Origin: Flavobacterium succinicans LMG 10402
GTDB taxonomy: Bacteria > Bacteroidota > Bacteroidia > Flavobacteriales > Flavobacteriaceae
Direction: 5' to 3'
Assembly: GCF_000611675.1 (NCBI RefSeq)
Contig: NZ_JATV01000002.1
Coordinates: forward strand, 124,001-188,000
Length of the DNA stretch: 64,000 bases
In this document: positions 34,713 to 44,297 of the stretch, piece by piece
Numbering within the stretch: position 1 is the stretch's first letter
Layout of the letters: each line of letters starts with the position of its first letter
Notes under the pieces: model-generated
The model's input: the letters and a program-made list of their open reading frames with translations, nothing else
Database searches by the model: none
Told to the model about the DNA's origin: nothing
Made by a program: the position numbers and the translations under genes

Positions 34713-35408
34713 ATGAAAAAATTTCAAAATAAATATCGTATTCCATCTGCCCGATTGCAAAATTGGGATTATGGCGCCAATGGTGCCTATTTTATCACAA
34801 TATGCACCGATAAAATGAAATGTTTGTTTGGGGATGTTGTTTCCAATGCGGATGTTTCCAATGCAAACGTAGAGACGCTATTAATCGCGTCTCTACGGGA
34901 TACGATTGATGAAAAATGCGCCATGCAATTGAATGAATTGGGAAAAATTGCCCATGATATTTGGGAAGATATTCCGAATAAATTTCCTTTTGTAGAATTG
35001 GGTAATTTTGTCATTATGCCCAATCATATGCATGGCATATTAATTATAAATAAATACGTACAAACGCGATTAATCGCGTCTAAAAATGAAAATGTGGAAA
35101 ATGCCAATGCAAATGCACACGTAGAGACGCGATTAATCGCGCCTGTACATGATGATGATGATGATGATAAAAAAGGTGGTTTTTCCGGAAATAATAATCC
35201 GATGTTTCATGAAAATATATCCCGAATCATTCGTTGGTATAAAGGCAGGTGTAGTTTTGAAATGCGTAAAATTCATGCCGATTTTAATTGGCAATCCCGA
35301 TTTTACGATCATATTATCCGTGATTCAAGAGCATTCGATACTATTCAAAATTATATAGAAGATAATCCTTCAAAATGGAACAAAGATAAATTTCACAAGA
35401 AAAAATGA
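34713..35408 (+). CDS. REP-associated tyrosine transposase (RAYT) with REPs in its frame
   Basis: A 231-residue TnpA-REP/Y1-transposase-like protein: YRIPSARLQNWDYGANGAYF, the FVIMPNHMHGIL metal-binding HxH motif near residue 106, and YDHIIRDSRAFDTIQNYIEDNP with the likely catalytic region at the end. The catalytic Tyr candidate is in SRFYDHII. Three short insertions (VETLLIAS, VQTRLIAS, VETRLIAP) are encoded by REP palindromes. The stop codon overlaps the hsdR start (ATGA), so the gene is embedded in the restriction operon. Confidence 0.88.
   Translation: MKKFQNKYRIPSARLQNWDYGANGAYFITICTDKMKCLFGDVVSNADVSNANVETLLIASLRDTIDEKCAMQLNELGKIAHDIWEDIPNKFPFVELGNFVIMPNHMHGILIINKYVQTRLIASKNENVENANANAHVETRLIAPVHDDDDDDKKGGFSGNNNPMFHENISRIIRWYKGRCSFEMRKIHADFNWQSRFYDHIIRDSRAFDTIQNYIEDNPSKWNKDKFHKKK
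34874..35143. repeat. Three REP palindromes inside the transposase gene
   Basis: GACGCTATTAATCGCGTC (34874-34891), AACGCGATTAATCGCG (about 35062-35080) and GACGCGATTAATCGCGCC (35126-35143). All three use the ATTAAT centre, unlike the upstream array (ATTTAT/ATAAAT), and are in a reading frame free of stops. Confidence 0.9.
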
Positions 35409-38284
35409 GCCACCAATCCGAAGCCACACTAGAAAACAACTTAATCAAGCAATTGATTGGTTTGCATTATTCCCTTGTAAAAATTCAGGATGGAGATGCG
35501 TTAGTTTCCAATCTCAAAAATCAGTTAGAACTTTTTAACGAAACCACCTTTACAGTTAAAGAGTTTGATGCCATTTTGAATCATTTGGCCAAAGGCAATG
35601 TGTTCGAAAAAGCCAAAACGCTTCGGGATCGGTATCAATTGACTAAAGAAGATGGAACTTCGTTTTATGTACGCTTTTTCAATACCGAAGATACAAGCCA
35701 AAATTTATATCAGGTTAGCAATCAAATATCGTTAGAAGGAAGCTATCTCAATCGCTATGATGTTACGCTTTTGGTTAATGGTTTGCCATTGGTCCAAATA
35801 GAATTGAAACGTTCTGGTATCGAAATCAAAGAAGCCTTCAACCAAATCAATCGCTACCAAATGCATTCCTTTTGGAGCAACCACGGTTTGTTTCAATACG
35901 TGCAATTGTTTGTCATCAGCAATGGGGTCAATACTAAATACCTAGCCAATAACAAACTGCAATCGGTCAAACAAACCTTCTTTTGGGCGGATGCTAATAA
36001 TAAAAACATCACCGACTTACCCGAGTTTACCGCTACCTTCTTAACCCCAGAACATTTGGGTAAAATGATTGCGCATTATATCGTGATCAACGAAACCCAC
36101 AAAGTAATGATGGTGCTGCGTCCGTACCAATATTTCGCCACGGAAGCCATTATCCATCAAGTTAAAAACTCCAATGACAACGCTTATATTTGGCACACCA
36201 CGGGTTCAGGAAAAACCCTGACTTCATTCAAAGCGAGCCAAATTTTGATGGATTTGCCCGAAGTCTACAAAGTGGTTTTTGTGGTGGACAGAAAAGATTT
36301 GGATTACCAAACGATGAATGAGTTCAACGCGTTCAAAAAAGACAGCGTAGATGTGACCAACAACACCCAATCGTTAGTCAGACAATTAACAGACAATACA
36401 AAGTTGGTTTTAACCACGATTCAAAAACTAAACAATGCCATTTCAGAACGTTTTTCGGGCAAAATAGAAGCCTTACGCCATCAGAAAATCGTTTTTATAT
36501 TTGACGAGTGCCACCGTTCGCAATTTGGCGATACGCACGACCGCATCACCAAATTCTTTGAAAAAAGCCAATTGATAGGCTTTACAGGAACACCCATTTT
36601 TGCCGAAAATGCCTCCAAGAATGAATATGGAAAACGTACTACTAAAGACTTATTTGGTAATTGCTTACACAAATACGTAATTACGGATGCTATAAAAGAC
36701 CAAAACGTACTGCGTTTTGGGATTGAGTACATTGGTAAATACAAAAACAAAAGCAATACGTTTATCGACATCGAAGTCGAAGACATTGACAAACAAGAAG
36801 TATTGGATTCCGAAAAACGAATCAACAAAATAGTCGATTATATTATCGCCTATCACAATCAAAAGACCTTCAATAGAGACTATTCTGCATTATTGGCAGT
36901 AAGTAGTATTGACAATCTAATCAAGTATTACGATTTATTCCAACAAAAGAAAGAAGCTGGAGCACACGATTTGCGAATAGCAACTATTTATACCTACGGC
37001 ACCAATGAAGATTCAGAAGAAGCAAAGGATTATCTACCCAGTGATGAAGTCGATTTTGATGTATTAGCAGAAGCGCCAACTCCTTATGAATCCAAGCGTA
37101 CCAGAGACAAATTGGAAACTTACATTGGAGATTACAACAAAATGTATGGCACCAGTTTTTCCACCAAAGACAGCCAACAGTTTGAAAATTATTTCAAAAA
37201 CATCAGCCAACGCTTAAAAGACCGTGAAAAAGAAAACTTCAATCACGAGAAAGATAGATTGGATATTGTCATAGTCGTAAATATGATGCTTACGGGTTTT
37301 GATGCCAAAAAAGTAAACACCCTTTACGTTGATAAAAACCTGAAACAACACGGTTTAATACAAGCCTATTCTAGAACCAATCGAATCCTTGGGGAACAGA
37401 AATCACAAGGAAACATTCTAGCCTTTAGGAACCTCAAAAAAGCCACCGACGATGCCATTACGTTGTTTTCGAATAAAGAGGCCATCGAAGTAGTCACTAT
37501 GCCAGACTATGAAAAAATAGCCGAGAAATTTGACGAAGCCCTAAAGTTGTTGCGAGAAATCACCCCAACGCACCAAAGCGTAAATGACTTGAAGAGCGAA
37601 GAAGACGAAGCAAAGTTTGTACAAGCCTTCAGAAAGTTAATGCGTGCCATGAATGTCTTGCAATCCTACGCAGATTTTGATTGGGAAGATTTACCAATTG
37701 AGGAACAAGAATTTGAAGATTACAAAAGCAAATACCTAGACATTTACGAAAAAGTAAAACAAGATACGCAAAAGCAAAAAACATCTATTTTGGATGATAT
37801 TGATTTTGAATTGGAATTAATTCATCGTGATCAAATTAATGTGGCCTATATCCTGAAATTGTTAGCGCAATTGAAAGGAGAAAAAACACCATCGGCAGCA
37901 GCTGCACAAAAGAAAGCTATCATTGATTTATTGGGAGGCGATATTCAGTTGCGAAGCAAACGCGAGTTGATTCAGAAATTCATTGACGAAAACCTCCCCA
38001 ACATCAAAGACGGCGACAACATCGAAGACGAATTTGAAAAATACTGGCTAGACCAAAAAGTTTTGGCGTTAGGCAAATTGTGCGAAGAAGAACACCTGGA
38101 CAAAGCCCAATTCAAAGCCCTAATAGATGCCTACATCTACAGCGGTAGAGAACCCATAAAAGATGAAGTATTCCAATGCCTTGACAACCGACCCAGCATC
38201 CTACAAGCCAGAACTATCGGCGACCGCATCATTGCCAAAATGAAGGAATTTGTAGAGATCTTTGTGAAGGGAATGATGGCTTAG
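35405..38284 (+). CDS. hsdR: Second type I restriction enzyme R subunit
   Basis: 959 residues, EcoR124-like architecture: N-terminal nuclease region ending with VQIELKRSG (PD-(D/E)XK lysine), Walker A TTGSGKT near residue 268, DECHRS motif II, FTGTPIF motif III, and helicase domain 2 with YSRTNR, then a long helical C-terminus. It overlaps the transposase gene by 4 bp, so its translation may depend on readthrough from the transposase. No frameshift is apparent. Confidence 0.94.
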   Translation: MSHQSEATLENNLIKQLIGLHYSLVKIQDGDALVSNLKNQLELFNETTFTVKEFDAILNHLAKGNVFEKAKTLRDRYQLTKEDGTSFYVRFFNTEDTSQNLYQVSNQISLEGSYLNRYDVTLLVNGLPLVQIELKRSGIEIKEAFNQINRYQMHSFWSNHGLFQYVQLFVISNGVNTKYLANNKLQSVKQTFFWADANNKNITDLPEFTATFLTPEHLGKMIAHYIVINETHKVMMVLRPYQYFATEAIIHQVKNSNDNAYIWHTTGSGKTLTSFKASQILMDLPEVYKVVFVVDRKDLDYQTMNEFNAFKKDSVDVTNNTQSLVRQLTDNTKLVLTTIQKLNNAISERFSGKIEALRHQKIVFIFDECHRSQFGDTHDRITKFFEKSQLIGFTGTPIFAENASKNEYGKRTTKDLFGNCLHKYVITDAIKDQNVLRFGIEYIGKYKNKSNTFIDIEVEDIDKQEVLDSEKRINKIVDYIIAYHNQKTFNRDYSALLAVSSIDNLIKYYDLFQQKKEAGAHDLRIATIYTYGTNEDSEEAKDYLPSDEVDFDVLAEAPTPYESKRTRDKLETYIGDYNKMYGTSFSTKDSQQFENYFKNISQRLKDREKENFNHEKDRLDIVIVVNMMLTGFDAKKVNTLYVDKNLKQHGLIQAYSRTNRILGEQKSQGNILAFRNLKKATDDAITLFSNKEAIEVVTMPDYEKIAEKFDEALKLLREITPTHQSVNDLKSEEDEAKFVQAFRKLMRAMNVLQSYADFDWEDLPIEEQEFEDYKSKYLDIYEKVKQDTQKQKTSILDDIDFELELIHRDQINVAYILKLLAQLKGEKTPSAAAAQKKAIIDLLGGDIQLRSKRELIQKFIDENLPNIKDGDNIEDEFEKYWLDQKVLALGKLCEEEHLDKAQFKALIDAYIYSGREPIKDEVFQCLDNRPSILQARTIGDRIIAKMKEFVEIFVKGMMA

Positions 38285-38369
38285 AAAAAAATTATAAAAG
38301 CAATATCCATATTAAAAATCAAGATGTTAAAACTTTTGTAACTATTCAGGTTGTCGTGCTTTCAATTGG

Positions 38370-38489
38370 CTCCAGCTTTAGCTGGAGTTATTGGGATGGA
38401 TTGTGTTGGCTTTAGCCAAATAAAAGCAGCTGATTTTGGCTAAAGCCTTTAAATATTTAAAATTTCACCCCTCCAACTAAAGTTGGAGG
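38370..38489. repeat. Cluster of TTTAG-centred palindromes
   Basis: CTCCAGCTTTAGCTGGAG (38370-38387), TTGGCTTTAGCCAA (38406-38419), GGCTAAAGCC (38438-38447) and CCTCCAACTAAAGTTGGAGG (38470-38489). Different arms share the TTTAG/CTAAA core. Located between convergent hsdR and moaA genes, so they may also act as transcription stops. Confidence 0.7.
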
Positions 38490-38542
38490 CAATTAATGTC
38501 CCAAAAAACTAAATAGTTACGATATTCCAAGTTTTAACTCTA

Positions 38543-39550
38543 TCATCCCCCAATCTTAATCATGCTTCTATTCTGAGAGAAAAAATCGGGATTCTGGAAC
38601 TTGGCATCGTCATCCATACCGCCGCGCATGGCGTGTTTGGATTGGATATTTTTATAAATGAGGGGGGCTATGGCTTCTCCTGCTCTCAAACTGGGCAACA
38701 AAGCCGTTTCTGAATTGGAAAATAAGCAGTTTTTTAATTTCCCATCTGCGGTGAGGCGAATGCGGTTGCAGGTACTGCAAAACGGATTGGTAACAGAACT
38801 AATGATGGAGAAACTACCTTTAAACCCTTCGATTTTATAATTTTTAGCGGTATCGTTGGGCTGGTCTTGCATTCGGAGCAATTGGGTTTCCGAATAGACC
38901 GAATGTACTTGTTCGATGATTTCGGCATAGGAAACCAATTTTTCTTTGTTCCATTGATTGCCATCAAAAGGCATGAACTCGATAAAACGGATTTGAAGAT
39001 TTTGTGCTTTGGTCAATGCAATAAAATCTAAAATTTCATTGTCATTAAAGCCTTTGATTACCACCACATTTAACTTAACTTGAAAATCATTTTGCAACAA
39101 CAATTCTATGTTTTTCCATAACAGATCCAAAGAATCCCTACGCGTTATGGCTTTGTATTTTTCTTTTTGCAAGCTGTCAATGCTTACATTCAGCGCATTT
39201 ATTCCTGCTTTTTTAAACGTGGGAATAAAATCGTGAACCAACAATCCGTTGGTCGTCAGAGTAAGCTGAACCCCCAATTGTCCCAATCGCTCGATAATAC
39301 TGTGAGCTTCCTTACGCACTAAAGGTTCACCGCCCGTAAGTCGAATTTTGGTCACGCCCAAATCCACAAAGGTTTGCGCAATGGCAACAATCTCGTCTTC
39401 GGTCATTAAATGAGGTCTTGGCGTTAATGCAATTCCTTCGGCAGGCATGCAATAGGTACATCTCAAATTGCATTTTTCGGTAATCGAAATACGCAAATAA
39501 GAATGATTACGCTGGTGCGTATCCTGCAACAAAAAGGAATTATTGACCAT
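38543..39550 (-). CDS. moaA: GTP 3',8-cyclase MoaA
   Basis: First enzyme of molybdenum cofactor synthesis, converting GTP to 3',8-cH2GTP. Radical-SAM cluster CNLRCTYC near residue 28, RLTGGEPL (SAM binding) near 76, and the C-terminal second cluster FCSTCNRIRL...NCLF. The protein ends in GG, as MoaA requires. ATG 39550 overlaps the moaCB stop region; an ATG at 39562 is an alternative start. The gene is last in the minus-strand cofactor group. Confidence 0.96.
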   Translation of the reverse strand: MVNNSFLLQDTHQRNHSYLRISITEKCNLRCTYCMPAEGIALTPRPHLMTEDEIVAIAQTFVDLGVTKIRLTGGEPLVRKEAHSIIERLGQLGVQLTLTTNGLLVHDFIPTFKKAGINALNVSIDSLQKEKYKAITRRDSLDLLWKNIELLLQNDFQVKLNVVVIKGFNDNEILDFIALTKAQNLQIRFIEFMPFDGNQWNKEKLVSYAEIIEQVHSVYSETQLLRMQDQPNDTAKNYKIEGFKGSFSIISSVTNPFCSTCNRIRLTADGKLKNCLFSNSETALLPSLRAGEAIAPLIYKNIQSKHAMRGGMDDDAKFQNPDFFSQNRSMIKIGG

Positions 39551-40454
39551 GATTAAAGCCATTTAAAAGTTGGAACAAATGCAAAACCGATGGAAAAACA
39601 GCATCGATAGATTCGCTAGCTCCTGCCGTAGATCCTGGCAAAGCCATAATTAACGTATTACCTTTGAAACCCACCACACTTCTAGATAACATAGCATAAG
39701 GCGTGCGCTGTTGTCCGTAGGAACGTATCGCTTCTTCGATACCAGGAATTCGGCGATCTAATAATGGAATAATCGCCTCTGGTGTAACGTCTCGATTGGA
39801 CAAACCTGTGCCGCCGGTTAGAACAATTAACTCTTTTTGGTCTTCACAGAGTTGGTTGATAGTGGTTTGAATGTTTTTGATTTCATCTGGAATAATGGCA
39901 TAATGAGATATCTTCAACCCTAAATTCGTTATTTTCTCGGTGATGACTTTACCCGCACGATCTTCTTTTTTGCCAGCCGACACACTATCGGAACACACGA
40001 TGACCGCTACAGACAAATCCCGTCTCTCTTTGGCGCCAAAATCGGATTTACCGCCTTTTTTGTGTAGGAGTTTGATGGTCGAAATTTCGACTTGTTTGTC
40101 GATAGGTTTGAGCATATCATACATGGTCAAGGCCACAATAGAAGCACCGTGCATGGCTTCAACCTCAACGCCGGTTCGGTAAATGGCTTTTACGGTCACC
40201 TTTATTAGTATAGAATCCTCTAATAATTCGTATTCAATTCCGGTGTATTCAATCGGTATAGGATGACAATCCGGAATGGCATTGGAGGTGTTTTTTACCG
40301 CGAACAAACCAGCAGTTCGGGCTACTTCTAGAACGTCTCCTTTGGGTACGGTTTTGTTGACAATCGCTTGCATCGTGGCAGGTGTCCCAACTTTTACTAT
40401 CGCTTGAGCCGTTGCAGTACGTTGGGTGATTATTTTATGGGTGATGTCTACCAT
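39540..40454 (-). CDS. moaCB: Fused MoaC-MoaB/MogA protein
   Basis: Residues about 1-150 are cyclic pyranopterin monophosphate synthase MoaC (VEVEAMHGASIVALTMYDM, and the GDVLEVARTAGLFAVK segment); residues about 150-304 are a MoaB/MogA-type molybdopterin adenylyltransferase (VLTGGTGLSNRDVTPEAI and LIMALPGST). Fusing these two steps in one chain is found in Bacteroidetes. It starts after a low-complexity TTAAGGTTTAA spacer and overlaps moaA. Confidence 0.95.
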   Translation of the reverse strand: MVDITHKIITQRTATAQAIVKVGTPATMQAIVNKTVPKGDVLEVARTAGLFAVKNTSNAIPDCHPIPIEYTGIEYELLEDSILIKVTVKAIYRTGVEVEAMHGASIVALTMYDMLKPIDKQVEISTIKLLHKKGGKSDFGAKERRDLSVAVIVCSDSVSAGKKEDRAGKVITEKITNLGLKISHYAIIPDEIKNIQTTINQLCEDQKELIVLTGGTGLSNRDVTPEAIIPLLDRRIPGIEEAIRSYGQQRTPYAMLSRSVVGFKGNTLIMALPGSTAGASESIDAVFPSVLHLFQLLNGFNHGQ

Positions 40455-40579
40455 TTTTAGGGTTTGTGGGTTAATAGTTTAGGGTTTAAAAGTTTAAGGT
40501 TTAAGGTTTAAAATTTAATGTTAGTTATTTAAGTCTTTATCTAAAAGCTAAGGACTGACAGCTAATTACTAAAAACCTA

Positions 40580-41074
40580 TCACTTATTCTCTTTCCAAAC
40601 ATAGGTTTCGTCTTCAAAAATTTCTTTTCCGAAAACGGGGACTTTTTCTTTGATTTCTTCCACCAAATATTCCAAGGCTTCGAAAACTACTTTGCGTCTC
40701 GGAGCGGAAACAAAGACAAAAAGGCAAATTTCTCCCGCATTCACCTTCCCTAAACTATGGTAAATATGCATACAGGTTAAATCGTATTTTTCAAAAGCCG
40801 ATTCGCGTATGCTATGGAATGAAGCTTCTGCCATTTCTTCATAAGCCAAATACTCGATGGCTGTTACTTTTTTTCCGTTAATTTCGTCGGCACGCACTTG
40901 TCCGAGAAATATGTTATGAGCTCCAATGCTGGTTTTGCTTTGGTGCTTGGCTATGGAATTCCCTATGAACTCGGCGGTGATTTGTCCTTGGATAAAGGAG
41001 CTTTTGTGCCCCACCCCAGCCCTCCCCGAAAGGGAGGGAGCAGCATTAGGAACTGTATTTTCTTTTTTGCTCAT
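40580..41074 (-). CDS. moaE: Molybdopterin synthase catalytic subunit MoaE with repeat-encoded N-terminal insert
   Basis: MoaE makes molybdopterin with MoaD. The conserved SIGAHNIFLGQVR, YEEMAE and HSLGKVNAGE...VSAPRR segments are present. ATG 41074 (MSKKENT) is preferred to a GTG-like upstream extension. Between residues 8 and 24 the peptide PSLSGRAGVGH is encoded by a G/C-rich palindromic repeat (about 41007-41046), which explains an N-terminal extension unusual for MoaE. The catalytic core is intact. Confidence 0.93.
   Translation of the reverse strand: MSKKENTVPNAAPSLSGRAGVGHKSSFIQGQITAEFIGNSIAKHQSKTSIGAHNIFLGQVRADEINGKKVTAIEYLAYEEMAEASFHSIRESAFEKYDLTCMHIYHSLGKVNAGEICLFVFVSAPRRKVVFEALEYLVEEIKEKVPVFGKEIFEDETYVWKENK
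41007..41046. repeat. G/C-rich dispersed repeat inside moaE
   Basis: CCCTCCCCGAAAGGGAGGG is an imperfect palindrome within CCCCACCCCAGCCCTC...GGGAGCAGCATT. It is read in frame as APSLSGRAGVGH in the MoaE N-terminus. Confidence 0.75.
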
Positions 41075-41288
41075 ATTATTATTTTTTTGGTAACAATTGA
41101 CACATAGTTTTACCAACTATTATTTTAATTATGTTGGATTGGTAAAGGTATTTACCACATAGAATCATAGAATTTGTAGTTGTTTTAATTAAGAAAAAAT
41201 AGACGTTTCACTATTCACATAGCTTATCTATGTGTGAAATAGTGCTATTCCTATTAGGTCTTTAACTCTTTATACATACACTATGATT

Positions 41289-42368
41289 CTATGTGGTTAT
41301 ACTTTTATTTTGGTTTTTCAAAGATGCGATGCCTTTTTCCAAATGGGAAACACTAGTAAATCCTGATTTTTGCAGGTACTGCATCGCTGCAAGACTCCGC
41401 TGACCTGTTTGGCAAAACAGTATTATTTCCTGATTTTTATTCAATTTTTCACTGTAATCCGCTAATTCACTCAAAGGAACCAGAAGAATATTCGTTCCTT
41501 TATGTTCAGGACTTTCATCCAATTCCCGAACGTCAATTACAACTACTTCAGGATGATTGCATTTTTCTAAAAAAATGGCTGGGCTCAGAACATTGTGCGG
41601 TTTCTTACTATTCAATATCTTATTTCCGTTAACTACTCCCTTTTCAATCGCTTTTTGATTTTTGGCGAAATTTATGATTTGGGTTTGACCATTCAAAGCA
41701 TCATACAGCAAGACTTTCCCTGACAAGACATCTCCGATTCCTAAAATAATTTTCAGCACTTCCGTAGCTTGAAAGCTTCCTAAGACTTGTGGAACCACTC
41801 CCAGAACACCCGACATCGCACAACTCGGAATGGTTATTCCCTCTTCATTTTCAGGAAACAAACAGCGATAAGAAGGTCCATTTTGATAGTTAAACACCGA
41901 AACTTGCCCTTGAAATTTGTGAATAGAAGCGTACACGACTGGAATTCTTTTGGCCACCGCCACATCGTTAATCAAATACCGAACGCTAATGGTATCAGTA
42001 CAATCGACTATGATTTGGTACTTTGCTACAATAGTTCCTGCATTATTAGGCTCGAAAAATTCAGGAAAAACTTCAATTTCCACTTCAGGATTGAGCGCTG
42101 TTAAGGCTTGTTTTGCCACCATGACTTTGGGCTTCCCAACCTCCGAAATCGTATACAATGGTTGCCGATGCAAGTTGGATTCGTCGACCACATCGCCATC
42201 TGCAATTCCGATATGTCCGACACCAGCTATTACTAAGTTCTGCAAAACGGGACAACCCAATCCACCAGCACCAATCACCAAAACACGAGCGTTTTGTAGT
42301 TTTTGCTGGCCGTGGTCACCCACTTCAGAAAGGATGATTTGTCGGGAATAGCGAGTGTTGTTTTGCAT
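41289..42368 (-). CDS. moeB: MoeB/ThiF-family adenylyltransferase with C-terminal rhodanese domain
   Basis: Adenylates the C-terminal Gly of a MoaD-like carrier so that sulfur can be added. Residues about 1-240 form the E1-like Rossmann domain (VLVIGAGGLGCPVLQNL, ADGDVVDESNLHRQ), with the SCAMSGVLG loop. Residues about 265-359 are a rhodanese domain whose likely active Cys is in LFCQTGQRS. The usual pair of CxxC zinc motifs is not evident. Like MoeZ, this fusion would activate and sulfurate MoaD. Confidence 0.9.
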   Translation of the reverse strand: MQNNTRYSRQIILSEVGDHGQQKLQNARVLVIGAGGLGCPVLQNLVIAGVGHIGIADGDVVDESNLHRQPLYTISEVGKPKVMVAKQALTALNPEVEIEVFPEFFEPNNAGTIVAKYQIIVDCTDTISVRYLINDVAVAKRIPVVYASIHKFQGQVSVFNYQNGPSYRCLFPENEEGITIPSCAMSGVLGVVPQVLGSFQATEVLKIILGIGDVLSGKVLLYDALNGQTQIINFAKNQKAIEKGVVNGNKILNSKKPHNVLSPAIFLEKCNHPEVVVIDVRELDESPEHKGTNILLVPLSELADYSEKLNKNQEIILFCQTGQRSLAAMQYLQKSGFTSVSHLEKGIASLKNQNKSITT

Positions 42369-42650
42369 TTTAAAGTATTGTAATTAATTCTGTTTAAACA
42401 TTTAAGTCATGTAAGCATCCTTTTGATTGACTAGGTTTTAAAGAAAAAATGAAGTCCATAAAAGTAAATCCTTGAATTCGATTCAATAATAAAAACAATC
42501 TGATGCATTTTGCTTTAAATACTATTTTCAATCCGCTCCTATGAACTTTTACCACTCATTTTATAAATGAAATTGCTACTATTTAAAAACTTAATTGACT
42601 TAAATGTTTCATTTTTTTAATAATTTGTGAATAGCAAAAAAAGTTCTTTA

Positions 42651-42893
42651 TCATCCTCCAGCAAATGGAGGTAAAAAAGCGATAACGTCAGCTTCTTTTA
42701 AAGCAACTTCGTCATTGCATAAGGATCGATTCAAAGCAATGCTATAAACTGTTTTTTGAAAAGCGGGAAAACGATTTTCGATTGCACTTTTCAATCCCAA
42801 AAGTGTAGTCACATCGGCCTTCAATTCTAATGATTCTTCAGGGCAATGGGTGATTTCTGCCAGCAAACCAAAATATTTTAGCGTAACTCTCAT
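42651..42893 (-). CDS. moaD: Molybdopterin synthase sulfur carrier MoaD
   Basis: An 80-residue ubiquitin-fold protein (RVTLKYFGLLAEITHC) ending FLPPFAGG, with the C-terminal Gly-Gly that is thiocarboxylated. It overlaps mobA by 4 bp, indicating translational coupling. Partner of MoaE and substrate of the MoeB-like enzyme. Confidence 0.95.
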   Translation of the reverse strand: MRVTLKYFGLLAEITHCPEESLELKADVTTLLGLKSAIENRFPAFQKTVYSIALNRSLCNDEVALKEADVIAFLPPFAGG

Positions 42894-43459
42894 TGATTTA
42901 AATTTTTATACTCTTCAGGTGTATTGATATTTTGTAATTGGGCACTCCATTGTTCAGGAACACTTAGGGTTTGATGGCTAAGCTCTTCGACAAATTTCCT
43001 TACTTTTAATTGGTTTGCTGATAAAAATTCTGGCAAAAGAATCCGTACCGACCGATCATACACTGCCACCAAAGGACAGGATTTTTCATCGACTTGTACT
43101 TGCGTCATTTGATATGCATTTGAGTGAGCATCGACCAACCACTGTAGCAATTCGGAGGAAATCATTGGAACATCGACACTCAAAATCAGATTCCGTTTGG
43201 TAGCGGTATGTTTCAAAGCGCTATAGATTCCTCCCAAGGGTCCTTTGTTGGAAACAATATCCGAAATACGGGTTACACCCAAAGCATCATATCGTTCATC
43301 CGAAGAGACAATTACGATATTCCCCCCCACTACAGGCGTTACCGCAGCGATAATATTGGCCATAAAAGATTGTCCTTTCCATTCCAAAAAACCTTTGTCT
43401 GTACCCATGCGCTGACTTTTCCCTCCAGCCAAAATATAAGCAGTTATAACGTTTTCCAT
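42890..43459 (-). CDS. mobA: Molybdenum cofactor guanylyltransferase MobA
   Basis: Attaches GMP to molybdopterin to form the bis-MGD cofactor used by nitrate reductases. The nucleotide-binding motif ILAGGKSQRMGTDKG is at residues 10-24, DVPMISSELL is near 97. Its presence fits the bis-MGD enzyme encoded in the same island. 189 residues, normal length. Confidence 0.94.
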   Translation of the reverse strand: MENVITAYILAGGKSQRMGTDKGFLEWKGQSFMANIIAAVTPVVGGNIVIVSSDERYDALGVTRISDIVSNKGPLGGIYSALKHTATKRNLILSVDVPMISSELLQWLVDAHSNAYQMTQVQVDEKSCPLVAVYDRSVRILLPEFLSANQLKVRKFVEELSHQTLSVPEQWSAQLQNINTPEEYKNLNQ

Positions 43460-43546
43460 AGCTCTATTCTAATTAATTGAAAAATATTCAATGACGTATT
43501 AAATCGATTTCTTTTTTAAGTCTTTTATCTTTCGTCTATTATCTTC

Positions 43547-44296
43547 TTATGCGGTTGTATACAATTTTAAAATAGCAATACCTAATACCAAAGCTAAAAC
43601 GTAACGCAACTGATGGGTATTCATTTTTTTACTACCAAAAAAGGCTCCCAATAATCCTCCTACAAAAACAATTCCTATCAATGGTAATGAGGCTTCTGGT
43701 ACAATACCCCCTTTGGAAACAAAACCAATTAATCCAGAAATTGAATTCACCAAAATAAATAATGCCGAAACCGCGGCAGTTTGTTTCATATTCGCCCAGC
43801 CCAAAAGCAAGAGTACGGGACTCAATACAATTCCCCCTCCGATTCCTAATAACCCCGACAAAAAACCAATTACAGCACCAATACCCAAGGCCAAAGGAAG
43901 ATTTACCGCTCGTAATTCCGTTATTTCTTTTCCAAAAAATCCCAGTAATCTTAGCACTGCAAAAACCAAAACAGTGGCTAACATGATTTTATAATAAAAC
44001 GCATTAATCGTCAAAAAACCACCTAAAAAAGAAAACGGAATCGAGGTAATTGCAAAAGGATAAAACAACAACCAATTCATTTTTTTTTCTTTATAATAAA
44101 AATAAAAAGATACCGCCGAAACTAAAATATTCAACACCAAAGCGGTTGGTTTCATAAACGTCATGGGCAAGGCAAAAAGACTCATCAAAGCCAAATAGCC
44201 ACTTGCTCCACCATGCCCCACACTAGCGTACAAAAAAGCCACAATGGGCAAAAGTAGTAACAAGAGTGGTGAATCAAAAAGCAAAGCAACCGTCAT
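43547..44296 (-). CDS. TauE/SafE (TSUP) family permease
   Basis: 249 residues with about eight hydrophobic helices and two internal repeats (GHGGASGYLAL and GIGGGIVLSP, the typical TSUP glycine motifs). Family members move sulfite, sulfonates or other small organic anions. It is 1 bp from the ModE-like regulator, suggesting a molybdenum- or oxyanion-related role, but the substrate is not shown by the sequence. Confidence 0.9.
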   Translation of the reverse strand: MTVALLFDSPLLLLLLPIVAFLYASVGHGGASGYLALMSLFALPMTFMKPTALVLNILVSAVSFYFYYKEKKMNWLLFYPFAITSIPFSFLGGFLTINAFYYKIMLATVLVFAVLRLLGFFGKEITELRAVNLPLALGIGAVIGFLSGLLGIGGGIVLSPVLLLLGWANMKQTAAVSALFILVNSISGLIGFVSKGGIVPEASLPLIGIVFVGGLLGAFFGSKKMNTHQLRYVLALVLGIAILKLYTTA

Positions 44297-44297
44297 A

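Noticed and set aside
34360..34760. Two overlapping frames made of repeated RDAINRVS-type peptides
   Set aside because: They are translations of the REP array on either strand, not proteins.
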